A stretch of DNA of 64,000 nucleotides, taken from Mantis religiosa (lineage: Eukaryota; Arthropoda; Insecta; Mantodea; Mantidae). Below are positions 41,046 through 51,935 of the stretch, one piece after another. The position numbers were made by a program, and so were the translations under genes. A model generated the notes under the pieces. The model made no database searches and was not told where the DNA came from. It was given only the letters and a program-made list of their open reading frames with translations. The DNA lies in contig JAUKNK010000147.1 of NCBI GenBank assembly GCA_030765055.1, positions 2,416,001-2,480,000 on the forward strand. Direction: 5' to 3'. Position 1 is the stretch's first letter; each line of letters begins with the position of its first letter.

Positions 41046-41410
41046 CAAGCTCCCCCCCCCCACATTATAGGATGGAAGTGGATACGCCACTTATGCGCGT
41101 CAACCAACCCGAGAAGACTAGCGCTTCCCTCAGTCGGGCAGCAAGTGATCCAGTACACTGACTTCCAGCTCTTCAGGCTAGCACCCGCGAACTTAAGGCT
41201 TCCCTCAACCCTGTCTGAGAACAGATGTCCCAGATCTCCCATGGGTATCCGGAACACACTGCCCCCTCAAGTCCAACCCAATCCGAACATCTCCCATTCA
41301 GGGAGGGGCTCGAACGTTCGGCCTGAGGTTCCCCAGTAGCGTCAGAGGTACCTCGAATGCTAGGGGTCCACAGCGCCCGAGCCACGGCAGCTGAAGCGGT
41401 TGGATCCCCT
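41046..41410 (-). mobile_element. Probable tRNA-derived SINE, family E (reverse)
   Basis: On the reverse strand a CGTTCGAGCCCC-like B box (about 41307-41317) follows a CGTGGCTCGGGCGCTG segment that resembles an A box. The whole patch is GC-rich against AT-rich flanks and ends with a C10 tract at 41051-41060. Only one copy is in the window, so this is tentative. Confidence 0.4.
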
Positions 41411-41805
41411 CCGACGGGAGGTAGTTCTGAGTGGGAAGTGTTTGTTAGTACAAATATTCTGCTATAAAAATTAAGTAATTCCAATTTACGAGATTTTCTT
41501 GAACGTTACCCTGGTCATAAAATTCCAGACGAATCAACTTTGCGTAAGTTACCTACAAAAATGTTATGAAGACACGTTAAACCGAATACGTGAATGGGGG
41601 AAAACGTTGTGTATCAATTAATGAGACAACCGATTCAGAGAGGCGTTATGTAGCCAATCTAGTGATAGCGACGCTAGAAGCTAATAGTGCCGGACAAATA
41701 TTTCTTCTGATCTCTCAAGTTATGGAAGCTGTTAACCACTGTCATTTATGCAAACAGTTCGATAAATCCAGGAGATGTTGAACATAAATAACAACCGATT
41801 CTTTA

Positions 41806-42080
41806 TAATTGACCGCACCATAGCTGAGTGGTTAGACCGTTTGGCTGTCAGCAACGCTTCAATCCCAGGAAACGGATTTGTGGTGGTCAACATAGCGCTA
41901 GGGCTGGGTTTCTCCGAGTCCTCCGGTTTCCCCCGCACGCATTCCAGCGATGCTCCATCATCTTTCCTATCACCTCATCTCTCATACTTTTACTTTCGAT
42001 CTGGGGCTGATCCCTCATCCCGGAATCTCTCTGATCAGGAGACCTCTGATTCTCAACCCGTTGTCTAAGGTTTAGAAGGC
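41806..42080 (+). mobile_element. tRNA-headed SINE, family D
   Basis: A box tagctgagtgg (41821-41831) and B box gcttcaatccc (41857-41867) have the normal spacing. The body includes gggtttctccgagtcctccg and ctctgatcaggagacc. The head is clearly tRNA-like, of the gctgagtggttaga type. Confidence 0.65.
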
Positions 42081-42269
42081 CCTATGCTCCTCTAAAGCAT
42101 ATACTGGAATTCAATCATTCCTTTTTTAAGATTATACTGTCCACATACACACACATCATTCCGAGATTCAAAACGTATATTTGTTCTGAAATATTAGCTG
42201 AGATTGTTTTGGTGGACTACAGTACCACGTCTCCTTACTGTAAATATGTTGCAGAGAAAGGGATTAACT

Positions 42270-42802
42270 AACCAAGCAGGATGGCTAAAGTGGTTTCGGC
42301 TGTGGCCTGCATTCGGAGGTCCCAAGTTCGATTCCCGTGATCGGTTTTACGAGGGTTTTCTCGGGTCGCTAGGCGAATGCTGGTTAAGTTAATTATATCC
42401 CCCGAATTCCCTATCCCTCCATTTCATCTCCATTATCATTTCATATAATCTCTCATCTGGTGGTCTCTTTCAGGGTAGAAGTGTCGGTGGCAGTCTCGAC
42501 GCTGCATGGTAGGATGATATGATGTTGGTAAAATCTATGGTATCCAGCCGGCTTAGTGGGCTGTTTCAAGACCACGGTGGGCGGGATGCCGGTTTTGCTG
42601 GCCTGCCTGGGCGCTTCGAACTGGTAAACTGTAGAGACCCTGCCCTCTGCACTGTCTATCTACTTGCGATGGCCGTTCTGTCCCCTCTCACCTCATCGTT
42701 CCTCCTGGGGACACCCCACTTTGGGCATGGGTATAAAAGATCTGGTCTTTTCGCAGTGTCTCCGTAACAAATCCAGTCCAATCCAATCCAATCCAATCCA
42801 AA
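42270..42802 (+). mobile_element. Long tRNA-headed SINE, copy B (forward) with (TCCAA)n tail
   Basis: A box tggctaaagtgg (42282-42293), B box agttcgattcc (42325-42335), a body matching copy A in inverse orientation, and a 3' tail of about six TCCAA-like repeats (42771-42800). At about 530 bp it is long for a SINE and likely has a composite body. Confidence 0.72.
42771..42802 (+). repeat. TCCAA pentamer tail
   Basis: Tandem tccagtccaatccaatccaa and onwards forms the 3' end of SINE copy B. Confidence 0.8.
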
Positions 42803-44218
42803 GGAATAATCTTTGAAAAGACTGGGTAGAAAAATCATTGTAAATCCTACATTTATTATTTATTATTTTACCTATGCCATTATTCTGCACGTTTCCTGCC
42901 ACGAAATTTTGATTACCGTTATTTTACATTTGCAGCTGTGAAAGTGAATTTTGTCGTTGTAATATCTGCATGACATCGTTTCTCTGCTCTTGCACACTTA
43001 CATTGAACATTACGCGGGCCATAACTTCGGTCATATCTCTCCGTACTGTAGTTGTATGAAGGACTTCCCCTTCCATTGTTCGATCTTATATGATAAGGCC
43101 TTTGTCGCTGGAAAGTTTGGTGATTTTGTTGCTGACAGAATCTTAGATGGTTTAACCGTGGTTCCCTGTAGAATTGCTGTCGATTTTCCATATCTCTACG
43201 TGACTCTGCGGAGTGACGTTGTTGAGACATATTTGGCCGATTGTGCTGGCGGTATGCACATCTATCGCCTTGGTTGCCCCTAGCCTCGTTCCTTGATTGA
43301 AACTTCGAAGAATATTTGTTATTCGGAGGTCCTTGCGACTCAAAAGAAGTTATCAGATCAAGTAAGTCGTGCAAGCTCCTAGGAATGGCTATTGTGAGGT
43401 AATGTCGAATCCGCTCCGGAAAATGATTCGAAATTAACTGCACAAGATCTTCCTCTGCTACCGGTGGATCTACTAATCTACAGTTTTGTGCAGGGATCAG
43501 GAGATAATCCGACATCGTCACTTGGGATCGCGGATCATATTTTTGTGTAGCTAAATTCAAACGAAAAACACTTTGCGCTTGGCTATTCAAAAATTTCGAC
43601 ACAAATAGTTTGCAAAAGTGTGCATAGTTCTTGCTGTCTGGCAGGGCAACTCGCAACCAAGTTTTAGCTTTCCCTTTTAATGTAGACCTCACGACAAACA
43701 TTTTTAGTTCATCCGGAATTCCTTTTACTTTAAAGTATTCATCCAAATCTAGCAAATATTTCTTCTTGTTCATTTTCTCTGCGTCAAAATTTGGCGGACT
43801 GACCTCATTTAGAATTTGTAATTGAATGTGTGTAAACATAGGTGATACATTTTTGTTACAGTTAGAGGCGGCACTACTATCAGAGACATTTACCTGATCT
43901 ACAACAGTGCTATTGCGTCCTGGAGAGGACTCTGACACATGCGTATTTAACACATCATCACTTAACTTATGTGCATTAGAATTAGAATGTAGTTCTAGTC
44001 TTTTTAAGCTATCCCTAAGCTCGTTAATAAAGCTTTCATGTACATCCCCCCTTTTAACAATTTCAGTAAGGGTAGCATCGAGTTGCGTTTTTTCTTGTGA
44101 CTTCTCTACTTAATCATCTGTCATTAGTCTTTGAATTTCTCTCAATTTTAATGTATTTCTACTCTCATTTTCCCTAATATGATTGTCAAATCGACGTTGC
44201 TCTTCCTGAAATTTCACC

Positions 44219-44223
<5 letters not shown>

Positions 44224-44308
<85 letters not shown>
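44224..44308. repeat. (CT)n microsatellite, about 85 bp, inside a gag frame
   Basis: Uninterrupted ct/tc dinucleotides. On the minus strand this keeps the gag frame open as repeated Arg-Glu. Confidence 0.95.
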
Positions 44309-44309
<1 letters not shown>

Positions 44310-44539
44310 TGTCACATACTTCGGAGGTTTTTGTTATTTTCTCCTGATTCTCTCTGATTCTGTCACACATATCACTGCTGTTAGTCCCTAGTCTTAGCAC
44401 ACTATCTTTCATTTCTCTCACAATTTCATCTACTTCGAAGGCCAAACCAGAAATATTTCTCTCCAGCTCTTCCCTCAGTCTATTTTCTAGGCCTACCATT
44501 TCACCTTTTATATCTGACCTTAACAACTCAATTTGTATT

Positions 44540-44745
44540 TCATGGGCTTCAAATTTACTATGAATGTCTGCTTTTTGTGACTCAAATTTATTACCAATGT
44601 CTGTTTTTGTGACTCAAATTTATTACTAATGTCTGCTTTTTGTGATCCAGATTTATTATTAATGTCAGTTTTTTGTGATTAAAATTTGTTACTAATGTCT
44701 GCTTTTTGTGATTCAAATTTATTACTAATGTCAGTTTTTATATTG
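44540..44745 (-). repeat. 33-bp tandem repeat in gag (about five to six units)
   Basis: The unit ttattactaatgtctgcttt(t)tgtgactcaaat recurs with small changes, encoding an 11-residue unit of the FESQKADISNK type. One unit lacks a base and causes the gag frameshift near 44600. Confidence 0.85.
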
Positions 44746-45226
44746 TCCATTTCAGTTTTAATTGCTGTCAGGATAGCAGATAAGTCCACCGAGGGAAAGG
44801 CAGGAGGGTTTGTCGTTATAGGAGCATGTAGGGTGGTTCCTACTGTAACAGAGGGATGGGCGTTCTCTACCTGAATTGGCCTGTCACTCTGGTGAAATAC
44901 TTCGGTGGTCTCCCGGTCAGCTGTGAGATTTTCCGTCTCCATTACGTCAGCTAAGGTCTGCCTGTTTCTACTTAGAAGACACTTCCTCAATCTCCTATCA
45001 CTCCTTAATAGCATCTAGTTTCTACTTCTCTTATTTACTAAAACATGCAGCGTATGAATCTCTATTAATTTTACTTCATTGGGAATTGTTTTTCGATTGT
45101 TCTGCTTATTTCTTTGAAGCGGATCCCTCGATGCACAGCCTATTAACCCACTCGCACTTGCGAATTCACTCTTCAACGAGAGGTAAAAGAGTCTTTTGCC
45201 CTTCTGTCTCTTTTAAATTTTATGCA

Positions 45227-45227
<1 letters not shown>

Positions 45228-45268
<41 letters not shown>

Positions 45269-45283
45269 GCGCACACACACACT
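45228..45283. repeat. (CA)n microsatellite
   Basis: Alternating ca/ac repeats with a few cg interruptions, upstream of the minus-strand gag. Confidence 0.9.
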
Positions 45284-45401
45284 AAACTTTATTGCCGATG
45301 AAGTCTCGGTGTCGGTCGACAAACTGCGATGATCGTTGTCGTCCTCATAATCTCGGTAAACTGGTCTCCTTGTCCCTTTGATCAACTTCTCGTAGTCCAT
45401 C

Positions 45402-45418
45402 AACTGGGCGCCATTTAT
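45402..45418 (-). other. Candidate primer-binding site for the gag element
   Basis: On the minus strand, just inside the presumed LTR end, TGGCGCCCAGTTGATGG reads like a retroviral-type primer-binding site (TGGCGCC). It lies about 400 bp upstream of the gag start. Confidence 0.5.
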
Positions 45419-45419
45419 T

Positions 45420-46154
45420 TGTGGCAGTCGGGGGTGTATGGGTGAGTATTGCCGCGCGGTTCAGCTCAATTATTTGGCAGGAGCTTGACTCCCAGGGTTG
45501 TCAGCATCGCTAACAAAATTTGACGAATATCGATGTCCTCGGCTGCTCTCGGAGTCGTCCTAATATTTATAAATATAGGATTTTCGGCAACGATCTCTTG
45601 ATACAGGGCGTTCTGGGTGGATCAGTCATGGTACGTGGAAAGAAACACAGGTTAATTCTCTTATGACGATCGATTGTATTTCATTTACTCTCGAAATACA
45701 TGCTAATTAGGCTAACTCTGAATGGTAAGTTTCGCGTTTGCGTGGTAGCACTCCCGTGTATATAACACAAGTCGTCGGGTTAGAACACCGCTATTAACTA
45801 GCTTTAATCGAACGCGATTTCTTTAGCTTGCTCGCCCGTTCCTTAAACAACGCGATATCTGACTTCGTGCTGGTTAGCACGACAATCTCGCTCGACTCCA
45901 AGCCACCGATTGATTTCAGATATCTGTTTGTTTCCGGCTAGGTCATATGACACTTCGCTTCCCCCTTCAGCTCATTATTTTTAATTAGTTGGTCGGTAGA
46001 AAACATGTGGAGTCCCAGTTACAAGAAATCTCACACACAAAGACCACCTAAAATGTCGCCTTCCTGTCAACTATGAAACTAAACGCGGGGTGATCTATGA
46101 TTGGGGTCAGCTGTCCTAGGGGAGGAACTATCCAACCATTCAGAGCTCGCAACA
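45420..46154 (-). repeat. Probable 5' LTR of the gag element (about 735 bp)
   Basis: On the + strand the segment starts TGTGGCAGTCGGGG next to the primer-binding site and could end at GCTCGCAACA, giving TGT/ACA termini. No second LTR is available for comparison, so the outer limit is inferred only from the terminal trinucleotides. Confidence 0.4.
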
Positions 46155-46249
46155 ATCTTGACATTTCACACAAAATATTTCTTTTGGTATACGTATATAT
46201 TCCTTTAACATAAAATTAGTCTACTCGAGGAAGAGGGTACCGCTTCATG

Positions 46250-46443
46250 TTGTAAGACATGTGACAAGAGTGTTGTAAGGAGGTGAAGCTGTGTAAGCAG
46301 TTTGTAGTTGTCATCGATCTTTGTGTTGTCGATTGTGATACGTCATGCAATTCTGCTGCCGCGCAGTGCGTTTCCATTCAAATAAAGAACATTTAGACTT
46401 TCGGTAAATTTGACTTTTAGTTCTACGAACCCACAAAGTCACA
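46250..46443 (+). repeat. 5' LTR (at least its 3' end) of Gypsy copy 3
   Basis: The last 70 bp match the reverse complement of the start of the LTRs at 4311 and 18501, including AATAAA. The upstream limit near tgttgtaagacatg is inferred only from a TGT start. Confidence 0.5.
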
Positions 46444-46466
46444 ATTGGTGTCAGGAGTGCGACGAC

Positions 46467-47880
46467 ATGGAGCCGGCATGGGCACAGATTCTAGCGAAGA
46501 CGAACAAATTACCAACGAAGACGGAGGCGGCAAACGACAAACTAACCACCGAGCTGAAGCAAAAAAAAGCGGCGAACAACAACCTGGCCACAGAGCTGAA
46601 AAAAATAAAAGCAGCGAATGACAACCTGACCACAGAGTTGAAGCAAATAAAAGCGGCGAATGACAACCTGGCCACCGAGCTGAAACAAATAAAAGCAGCG
46701 AATGACAACCTGACCACAGAGCTGAAGCAAATAAAAGCGGCGAAAGACAACCTGGCCATAGAGCTGAAACAAATAAAAGCAGCGAATGACTACCTGACCA
46801 CAGAGTTGAAGCAAATAAAAGCGGCGAATGACAACCTGACCACCGATATGAAGCAAATAAAAGCGGCGAATGACACCCTGGTCGCAGAGCTGAAACAAAT
46901 GAAGACGGCTACCGATAACCTCACGGAAAAATGAAAGCCATAAACAACAGCCTGACCGCGAAGATGACCGAATTGACCACGGAGATGAAAGAGGTAAAGT
47001 TCGAAGAGCAGCTGACCGGCGTGAGGGATGACGTCATGGAGCTGGGCAATCGGATGGATCAAGTGGAAGAGCGCGCGAAGACCTGGAGAGCCGCGTTAAC
47101 GAGCTGGAGGGAAAGGCCGAAAGCAACGCAAGATCCCGGAACGCGATGGTAGAGGACATCGTCGGCACGAGGTTGAAGGACTTGAAAACAGATACCCCGG
47201 GACGCGACACATCTGCACGCGTTAATGCTTCTAAATACGACGACACAACAACTTTCAAAGTCTTCATCCACCAGTTCGAAATGGTATTCAAGCACAACAA
47301 TTGGTAGCCAGAGGAAGAGGCCTCCCAGTTATTAGCCGGCCTCCAGGGATGGGCCGCAGAAATCCTGAACTCGGTAGAGACAACGGCGGCACACAAGGAC
47401 ATGTGAAAGGCCTTGGAGAACTGCTTTGGAAACCACAGCTTAGCCGCAGCGTACCACAGCCAGCAAAAGGCAAAGGCAAGGTCACAGCTGCCAGGTGAGA
47501 AGCTGCAGGAGATCGCCCTGGCAGTTGAGCAACTTGCTAGCAAGGCTTTAGTCCACCTCCTACCAGAGTTCGTATCCGGGAAAGCCACCTTTACGTACGT
47601 TGGCGGAATACGAGACACGGAGATACGTCTGCGTCTAATGCTCGGCGACTATAATACCGTCCACAAGGCGCTAAAGGTAGCATTAAGGATGGAGGTGGCC
47701 AAGGTATCAGCTACCCTGACGTCGAGAACGAGGGTTTCCCGCTACACCAGAGACAGAAGAAGAGCCGAGGGACGCCCGCGAAGAGGTAGTGGCCTGTGTG
47801 GGGGTGTGGACAGCCGGGACACCTGGAGAGACACCAGCTACCTACACCAGGAAGAGCAGCCGCAAACCAAGTAAGGGCCG
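46467..47880 (+). pseudogene. gag: Gypsy copy 3 Gag with nine 14-residue coiled-coil repeats
   Basis: The start MEPAWAQILAKTNKLP is at 46467. Next come nine back-to-back 14-residue repeats of the AANDNLTTELKQIK type (about 46528-46905), two heptads each and an ideal coiled coil, and then TATDNLTEK and a stop at 46932. The rest is readable in other frames: FEEQLTGVRDDVMELGNRMD, ASKYDDTTTFKVF-like text, and AVEQLASKALVHLLPEFVSG in the frame 47413-47874. The zinc knuckle is degraded (CGGVDSRDTWRDTSYLHQ in place of CWGCGQPGHLQRDCP). Several stops and frameshifts. Confidence 0.82.
46528..46905 (+). repeat. 42-bp minisatellite in gag (nine units)
   Basis: The unit gcgaatgacaacctgaccac plus agagctgaagcaaataaaagcg repeats nine times with substitutions but without frame change. 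It alternates Ala and Thr variants at one position (NLTTE, NLATE), suggesting that the array grew by duplication of a two-unit block. Confidence 0.9.
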
Positions 47881-50800
47881 TTGAGGAGAGGGGCACGTCA
47901 CTGCCATCACCACCATCCCCTCGAGTGACACGCGCCGTCCGCCGGCGTATGGATGACAACCTCATTGCGGACGGTTTATGTCAGCGGGAAGCCGTACCGC
48001 CTGCTGGTGGATGAATAGGAAGCCGTGACCATCATAAGACCTGACGTGGCGAACTGTTTGCCGACGAGAAAGCCGAGCTGAACATAACAGCTTGTGACCT
48101 CATTTGGTGAGACTTTTCCTGTGGAGAAGGAGGACCTATTGAAGTTGAGCTTGGTACGGAGTTCCGTACGTCTGCGGGTGTTCGCCATGTAGGTGGCTGA
48201 GCAGATGATGCTGGGATTTTATGCACTCAGGATCCACGAGGCGACGGTCGACGTCGGCAGGAAGGTCCTGGGGATCAATGGAGAATAGGTCATACACCGG
48301 CAACCCGAAGAGCACCTTGGAATTTGTAGGGTCGTATTGAAGGAAAACGTAGTTGTCCCCGCGAGGAGCCAGGTGGTGGTGACGGCGCGACTGTAAGGTC
48401 AGCGAACCAGGAACATGATGCTGGACCAGAAGACGCCTGTACACGGCCTGTGTAGTCAGGATATTCTTGCCGTGCTAAGAGGAGGTGCCACTGAGGCTGC
48501 TCAACCTAGAAGACACCGATCACGACGTCCAGGCTGGAACGGATCTGCGGACGTGCAAGTCCGTGGTCAGCGTGACAACAATCGACAAGACAGAGGAGCC
48601 GGTGCCGACGCATCAACTGGGGCTCCAGCTGGAACGCTAATTGGAGATTGCGGCCGACCATCTGACCGCAAAACACCTGGAGAAAGTTCGACAACTTCTG
48701 AGGCGATTCCAGCGCGTCTTCAGCAAAGTCGACAACGACTACGGCCGCACGGAGCGCATGCTCCATCGCACCGCAGACAACCGTCCTATTCGGCAAACAC
48801 CTAGATGCGTTCCGCTGGCAAATCAAGTTACGGTACGGGATATGCTAGGGGACATGAAATCCAGGGGAGTGATTGAAGAGTCTGACAGGCTTTGGTGTTC
48901 CCTTGTATTTCTGATGACAAAGAACGGCGAGTTACGCTTCTGCGTGGACTACAGGAAGTTGAGCGCTTTCACGAGGAAGGACTGTTTCCCTTACCCCTAA
49001 TTGAGGATATCCTGGACACGATATCAGGTGCACAGTGGTTCTCGACCCTGGACCTGAAGTCGGATTACTGGCAGGTGGCTCTAGACAGGAGAGACAAAGA
49101 AAAGACTGTATTTTTGACAGGAAAAGAACTTTGGCAGTTCACAGTTATGCTCTTTGGCCTCTGCAACGCACCAGCTACCTTCCAACGCCTCAAGGAGACA
49201 GTGATTGGAGTACTGACCCATGAGGCCTGCCTGCTATACTTGGACGACATCATCATCGTCGGCAAGACCCTCGGAGACCATCTTGAGTATCTGAGTAAGG
49301 TGCAACAGAGACTGCAGGCGACCAATTTGAAGTTAAATGCAAAGAAGTGCCAGCTCTTCCGCAAGGAAGTCAGTTACCTGGACCACATATTCTCACCAAC
49401 TAAAGTGGCTACAGACCCGGAGAAGATACAGGCAGTGAGAGTTTGGCGTCACCCAAAGGATAAGCGGGAGTAGCGCAGTTTCCTAGGACTGTGCAGCTAT
49501 CACCGCCACTTCATAAAGGGGTATTGCAACATAGCCAAAACCCTCATCCGCTGACAGAGGAACACCGAACTTTTGAGTGGACGGAGGATGCTGAACACGC
49601 TTTCCAGCACCTGAGGAACACACTGTGCATTGTTCCTATTTTGGAATTCCCACAACAAGGTAGCCCCTTCCTTGTGGACACTGATGCCAGCGACCGTTTC
49701 ATTGTAGGCATCCTATCGCAAGTCCAGGAAGGCCAAGAACGTTTGACAGCCTACTACAGCAAGACCCTGTCCAAGGCAGAGAAGAACTACTGCGTCACAC
49801 TGCAAGAGCTGCTGGTGGTTGTAAAGAGTTCAGAGCACCTTCACAAGTACCTCTGTGGTCAGTTATTCCACCTAAGGACTGACCATTCCGCTCTAAATTG
49901 GCTACTGAGCTTTAGGAACCTGTAAGTTCAGACAACACGCAGGTTACAGAGGCTGCAGCAGTACGACTTCACCTCTGAACATGGTAGAGGGAAGAGCCAC
50001 GGCAACGCAGACGCCATGTCCCGCAGACCCTGCCTACAAAATTGTGGCCAGTACATAAGAGTGGAAAAGAAGGAGCGTGCCCAGCTCTCAAAGTGCTCAG
50101 GAAAGTGCCTGCAGATGGCTGGGATAGCGCAGGCCTGAGGAGTGAGCAGCTGGCGGACGCACAATTGTGGCCACCCTTGAGAGAAGTGGAGACACTGACA
50201 ACACCAGCCTGGGAGGAAATCGCACCGAGGAGCGTCACCTACAAGTGCTACTGTGCCCAAAGGGACTCACTGACGACAAGAGAGGGTGTGCTGTTCCGTG
50301 TGTGGAAATCGTCTGATGGGAAGACGCAAAGAGTACAGTTGGTACTTTCCCGAAGTAGGATTCTGGATATCTTCGAGAAAGTGCACGCCGGTACTTCAGG
50401 AGGGCTCCTGGGAGCCAAACGGACGATCGACAAGGTCCGGCAGTGCTACTACTGGATGAGGCTCCCAGCTGACGCGGAGAGATGGTGTCGTCAATGTCAC
50501 GTGTGCCGGCGATTCGCGGCCCGCAGACTAGAAACCGGGGTCACATGCAGCAGTACAACGTCAGAGCAGCATTCGAACGGATAGCCTTCGACATAGCTGG
50601 ACCATTCCCAGTGTACGACCGAGGCAAGAAGTACCTGATGGTGACCGTGGACTACTTCACCAAGTGGCCGGAGGTGTATGCCATCCCGAACCAGGAGCGA
50701 AAGACAATTACAGACTGCCTCGTGGAGCAAATGTTATGCCAAATTGGGGTCGCGTTAGAGGTCCACAGCGACCATGGCACCAATTTTGAATCCAACTTGA

Positions 50801-51239
50801 TGAAGGAGGCACTGGAAAGACTAGGGGTGAACAAGAGCCACACAATACCTCTCCATCTGCCGTCAGATGATATGGTCAAAGGCTACATCAAGACCATAGA
50901 GGAACACCTGAGGAAGGTCGTGACGAGCCATCAGCGAGACTGGGAAGTCAAGGTGCCACTGTTCTTGCTGGGCTACTGCTCGTCAACTCACGACTCCACT
51001 GGGATGACGCCAGCCAGCCTAATATTCGGCCGAAGCAACGCCTCGGGAGACCTTTGAAGGACCCACGGACGCAAAACAGCCAGCTACCTGGTGGGCCATC
51101 TCCATGACATGCATGAGACGGCTCGTCAGATCATCTAGAAGGCGAGCGGCCACATGAAGACCCGATACGACAGGCAAGTCAAATGCCAAGGGTTCCAGCA
51201 GGGTGACCTGGTCTAGTTGTACCGCTCCACCCGAGCATA
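47880..51239 (+). pseudogene. pol: Gypsy copy 3 pol, heavily degraded
   Basis: The protease is destroyed: where the sisters have DTGAAV this copy reads DE-stop-EAV near 48010. RT (48641-49473, two frames) keeps FCVDYRKLSAFTRKD, then QFTVMLFGLCNAPATFQ and YLDDIIIVG. RNase H (49491-49925) keeps VDTDASDRFIVGILSQ and RTDHSALNWLL. Integrase (50042-51057) keeps the CHVC zinc-finger end, FDIAGPFPVYDRG and HSDHGTNF. The catalytic Glu block MVERY reads MVKGY, so the third catalytic residue is lost. Stops are spread throughout, and the frame ends at the truncation near 51239. Confidence 0.85.
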
Positions 51240-51303
51240 AAATGTTGGAGAGATAAGGCGCCTCACTAGAAAGAAATGAATTGTTAACTGTCAGTGAAGA
51301 AAG

Positions 51304-51598
51304 GCACTCACGTGCTTATGTTGCAGTTGCATTTTGTACCCTGCTTTCACTAAAGTGATGATATTTTAAGAACACACACGTGCTTTACGAAGTTAGTAAA
51401 TATGTCGCTTAGTCTACTACTGATGCGCCTATTAATAACTGCGAAACAAGCCACACGATTTTTCATAAATAGGCTACAAATATTACTGTTAAAGTGTATT
51501 CCTTTCTCAAACTGATGACAATTAAAGACATTTTCGAAAGTACAAACTTCGCTCAGAGGCAAGATTTAATGTTATAAGCTTATCACGTGAGTGCTCAT
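51304..51598. mobile_element. Possible MITE-like insert with short TIRs
   Basis: GCACTCACGTG at 51306-51316 and its inverse CACGTGAGTGC at 51586-51596 bracket about 290 bp of non-coding DNA between the truncated Gypsy copy 3 and duplicated segment 1. The repeats are only 11 bp with weak extension, so chance is possible. Confidence 0.3.
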
Positions 51599-51935
51599 TC
51601 TGTGACGAACGTTGTTAAAGAAGGCAAAAGGTTTACCAAATTAGGAGAAGTTTCCACATTTAGATCTCCAGGTAAACATCGGGCAGCTAAAAAGTGTGCT
51701 ACCAACCTAGACAATTTTAAAAAGTGTGTTTCACGTAGGACAATTTATGATTTATATGACAAGAGTGAATATACAGATGCTGTATCTTATATGCATATTA
51801 TTGTGAAAAAATAGGAGAAATATAGGAGAAGCAATGATGACCGGAAATTTATTTTTGAGAGAAGCGATTTTGTTACCGCAAGACTTAAATTTCTGCGCAC
51901 AATGCGTAACATTATCACATGAGATTCATGGTGTA
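51591..51935 (+). pseudogene. DDE (IS630/Tc1-like) transposase N-terminal relic, copy 1
   Basis: It reads SVTNVVKEGKRFTKLGEVST, then FRSPGKHRAAKKC, NLDNFKKCVSRRTIYDLYDK and MHIIVKK. After a frame change it reads NDDRKFIFERSDFVTARLKF and LRTMRNI. This order matches the widespread arthropod transposase-like family with blocks of the type GxxFxTPGKKR, LDxFDKxxIRRTV and RKxLxERxDIVxxRxxFLR that precede a DDE catalytic core. The core (YLDETW block and beyond) is absent. The relic occurs in both duplicated segments. Confidence 0.55.

Larger units (their letters stand above)
42919..45014 (-). pseudogene. Gypsy-like retrotransposon Gag, with internal repeats (broken)
   Basis: The Gag is unrelated to the other Gypsy family here. 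N-terminus from 45014: MLLRSDRRLRKCLLSRNRQT. It is followed by five 11-residue repeats of the FESQKADISNK type and a coiled-coil region. Inside the coil a (TC)n microsatellite is translated as about 13 Arg-Glu pairs. The capsid-like part (43953 downward) reads NFDAEKMNKKKYLLDLDEYF, KVKGIPDELKMFVVRSTLKG and KAKTWLRVALPDSKNYAHFC. The C-terminus is basic and Gln/Arg-rich, ending TTTKFTFTAANVK at 42919. Breaks are stops at 44110-44112 and about 44680 and one frameshift near 44600. No pol follows, since the SINE cluster occupies the expected place. Confidence 0.7.
46250..51239 (+). mobile_element. Ty3/Gypsy copy 3 of the 4311/18501 family, decayed, no 3' LTR
   Basis: It runs on the + strand and starts with an LTR end (AATAAAGAAC, then CGAACCCACAAAGTCACA at 46443) and primer-binding site GGTGTCAGGAGTGCG. 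Gag and pol of the same family follow. The sequence stops in the integrase tail (text corresponding to VWLYRPTRTKG) at about 51239, where unrelated DNA begins. The GPY/F end, polypurine tract and 3' LTR are therefore missing. Stops and frameshifts are frequent, so it looks older than copies 1 and 2. Confidence 0.85.

Noticed and set aside
44179..44391. Plus-strand frame with Leu-Ser repeats
   Set aside because: Translation of the CT microsatellite on the strand opposite the gag frame.
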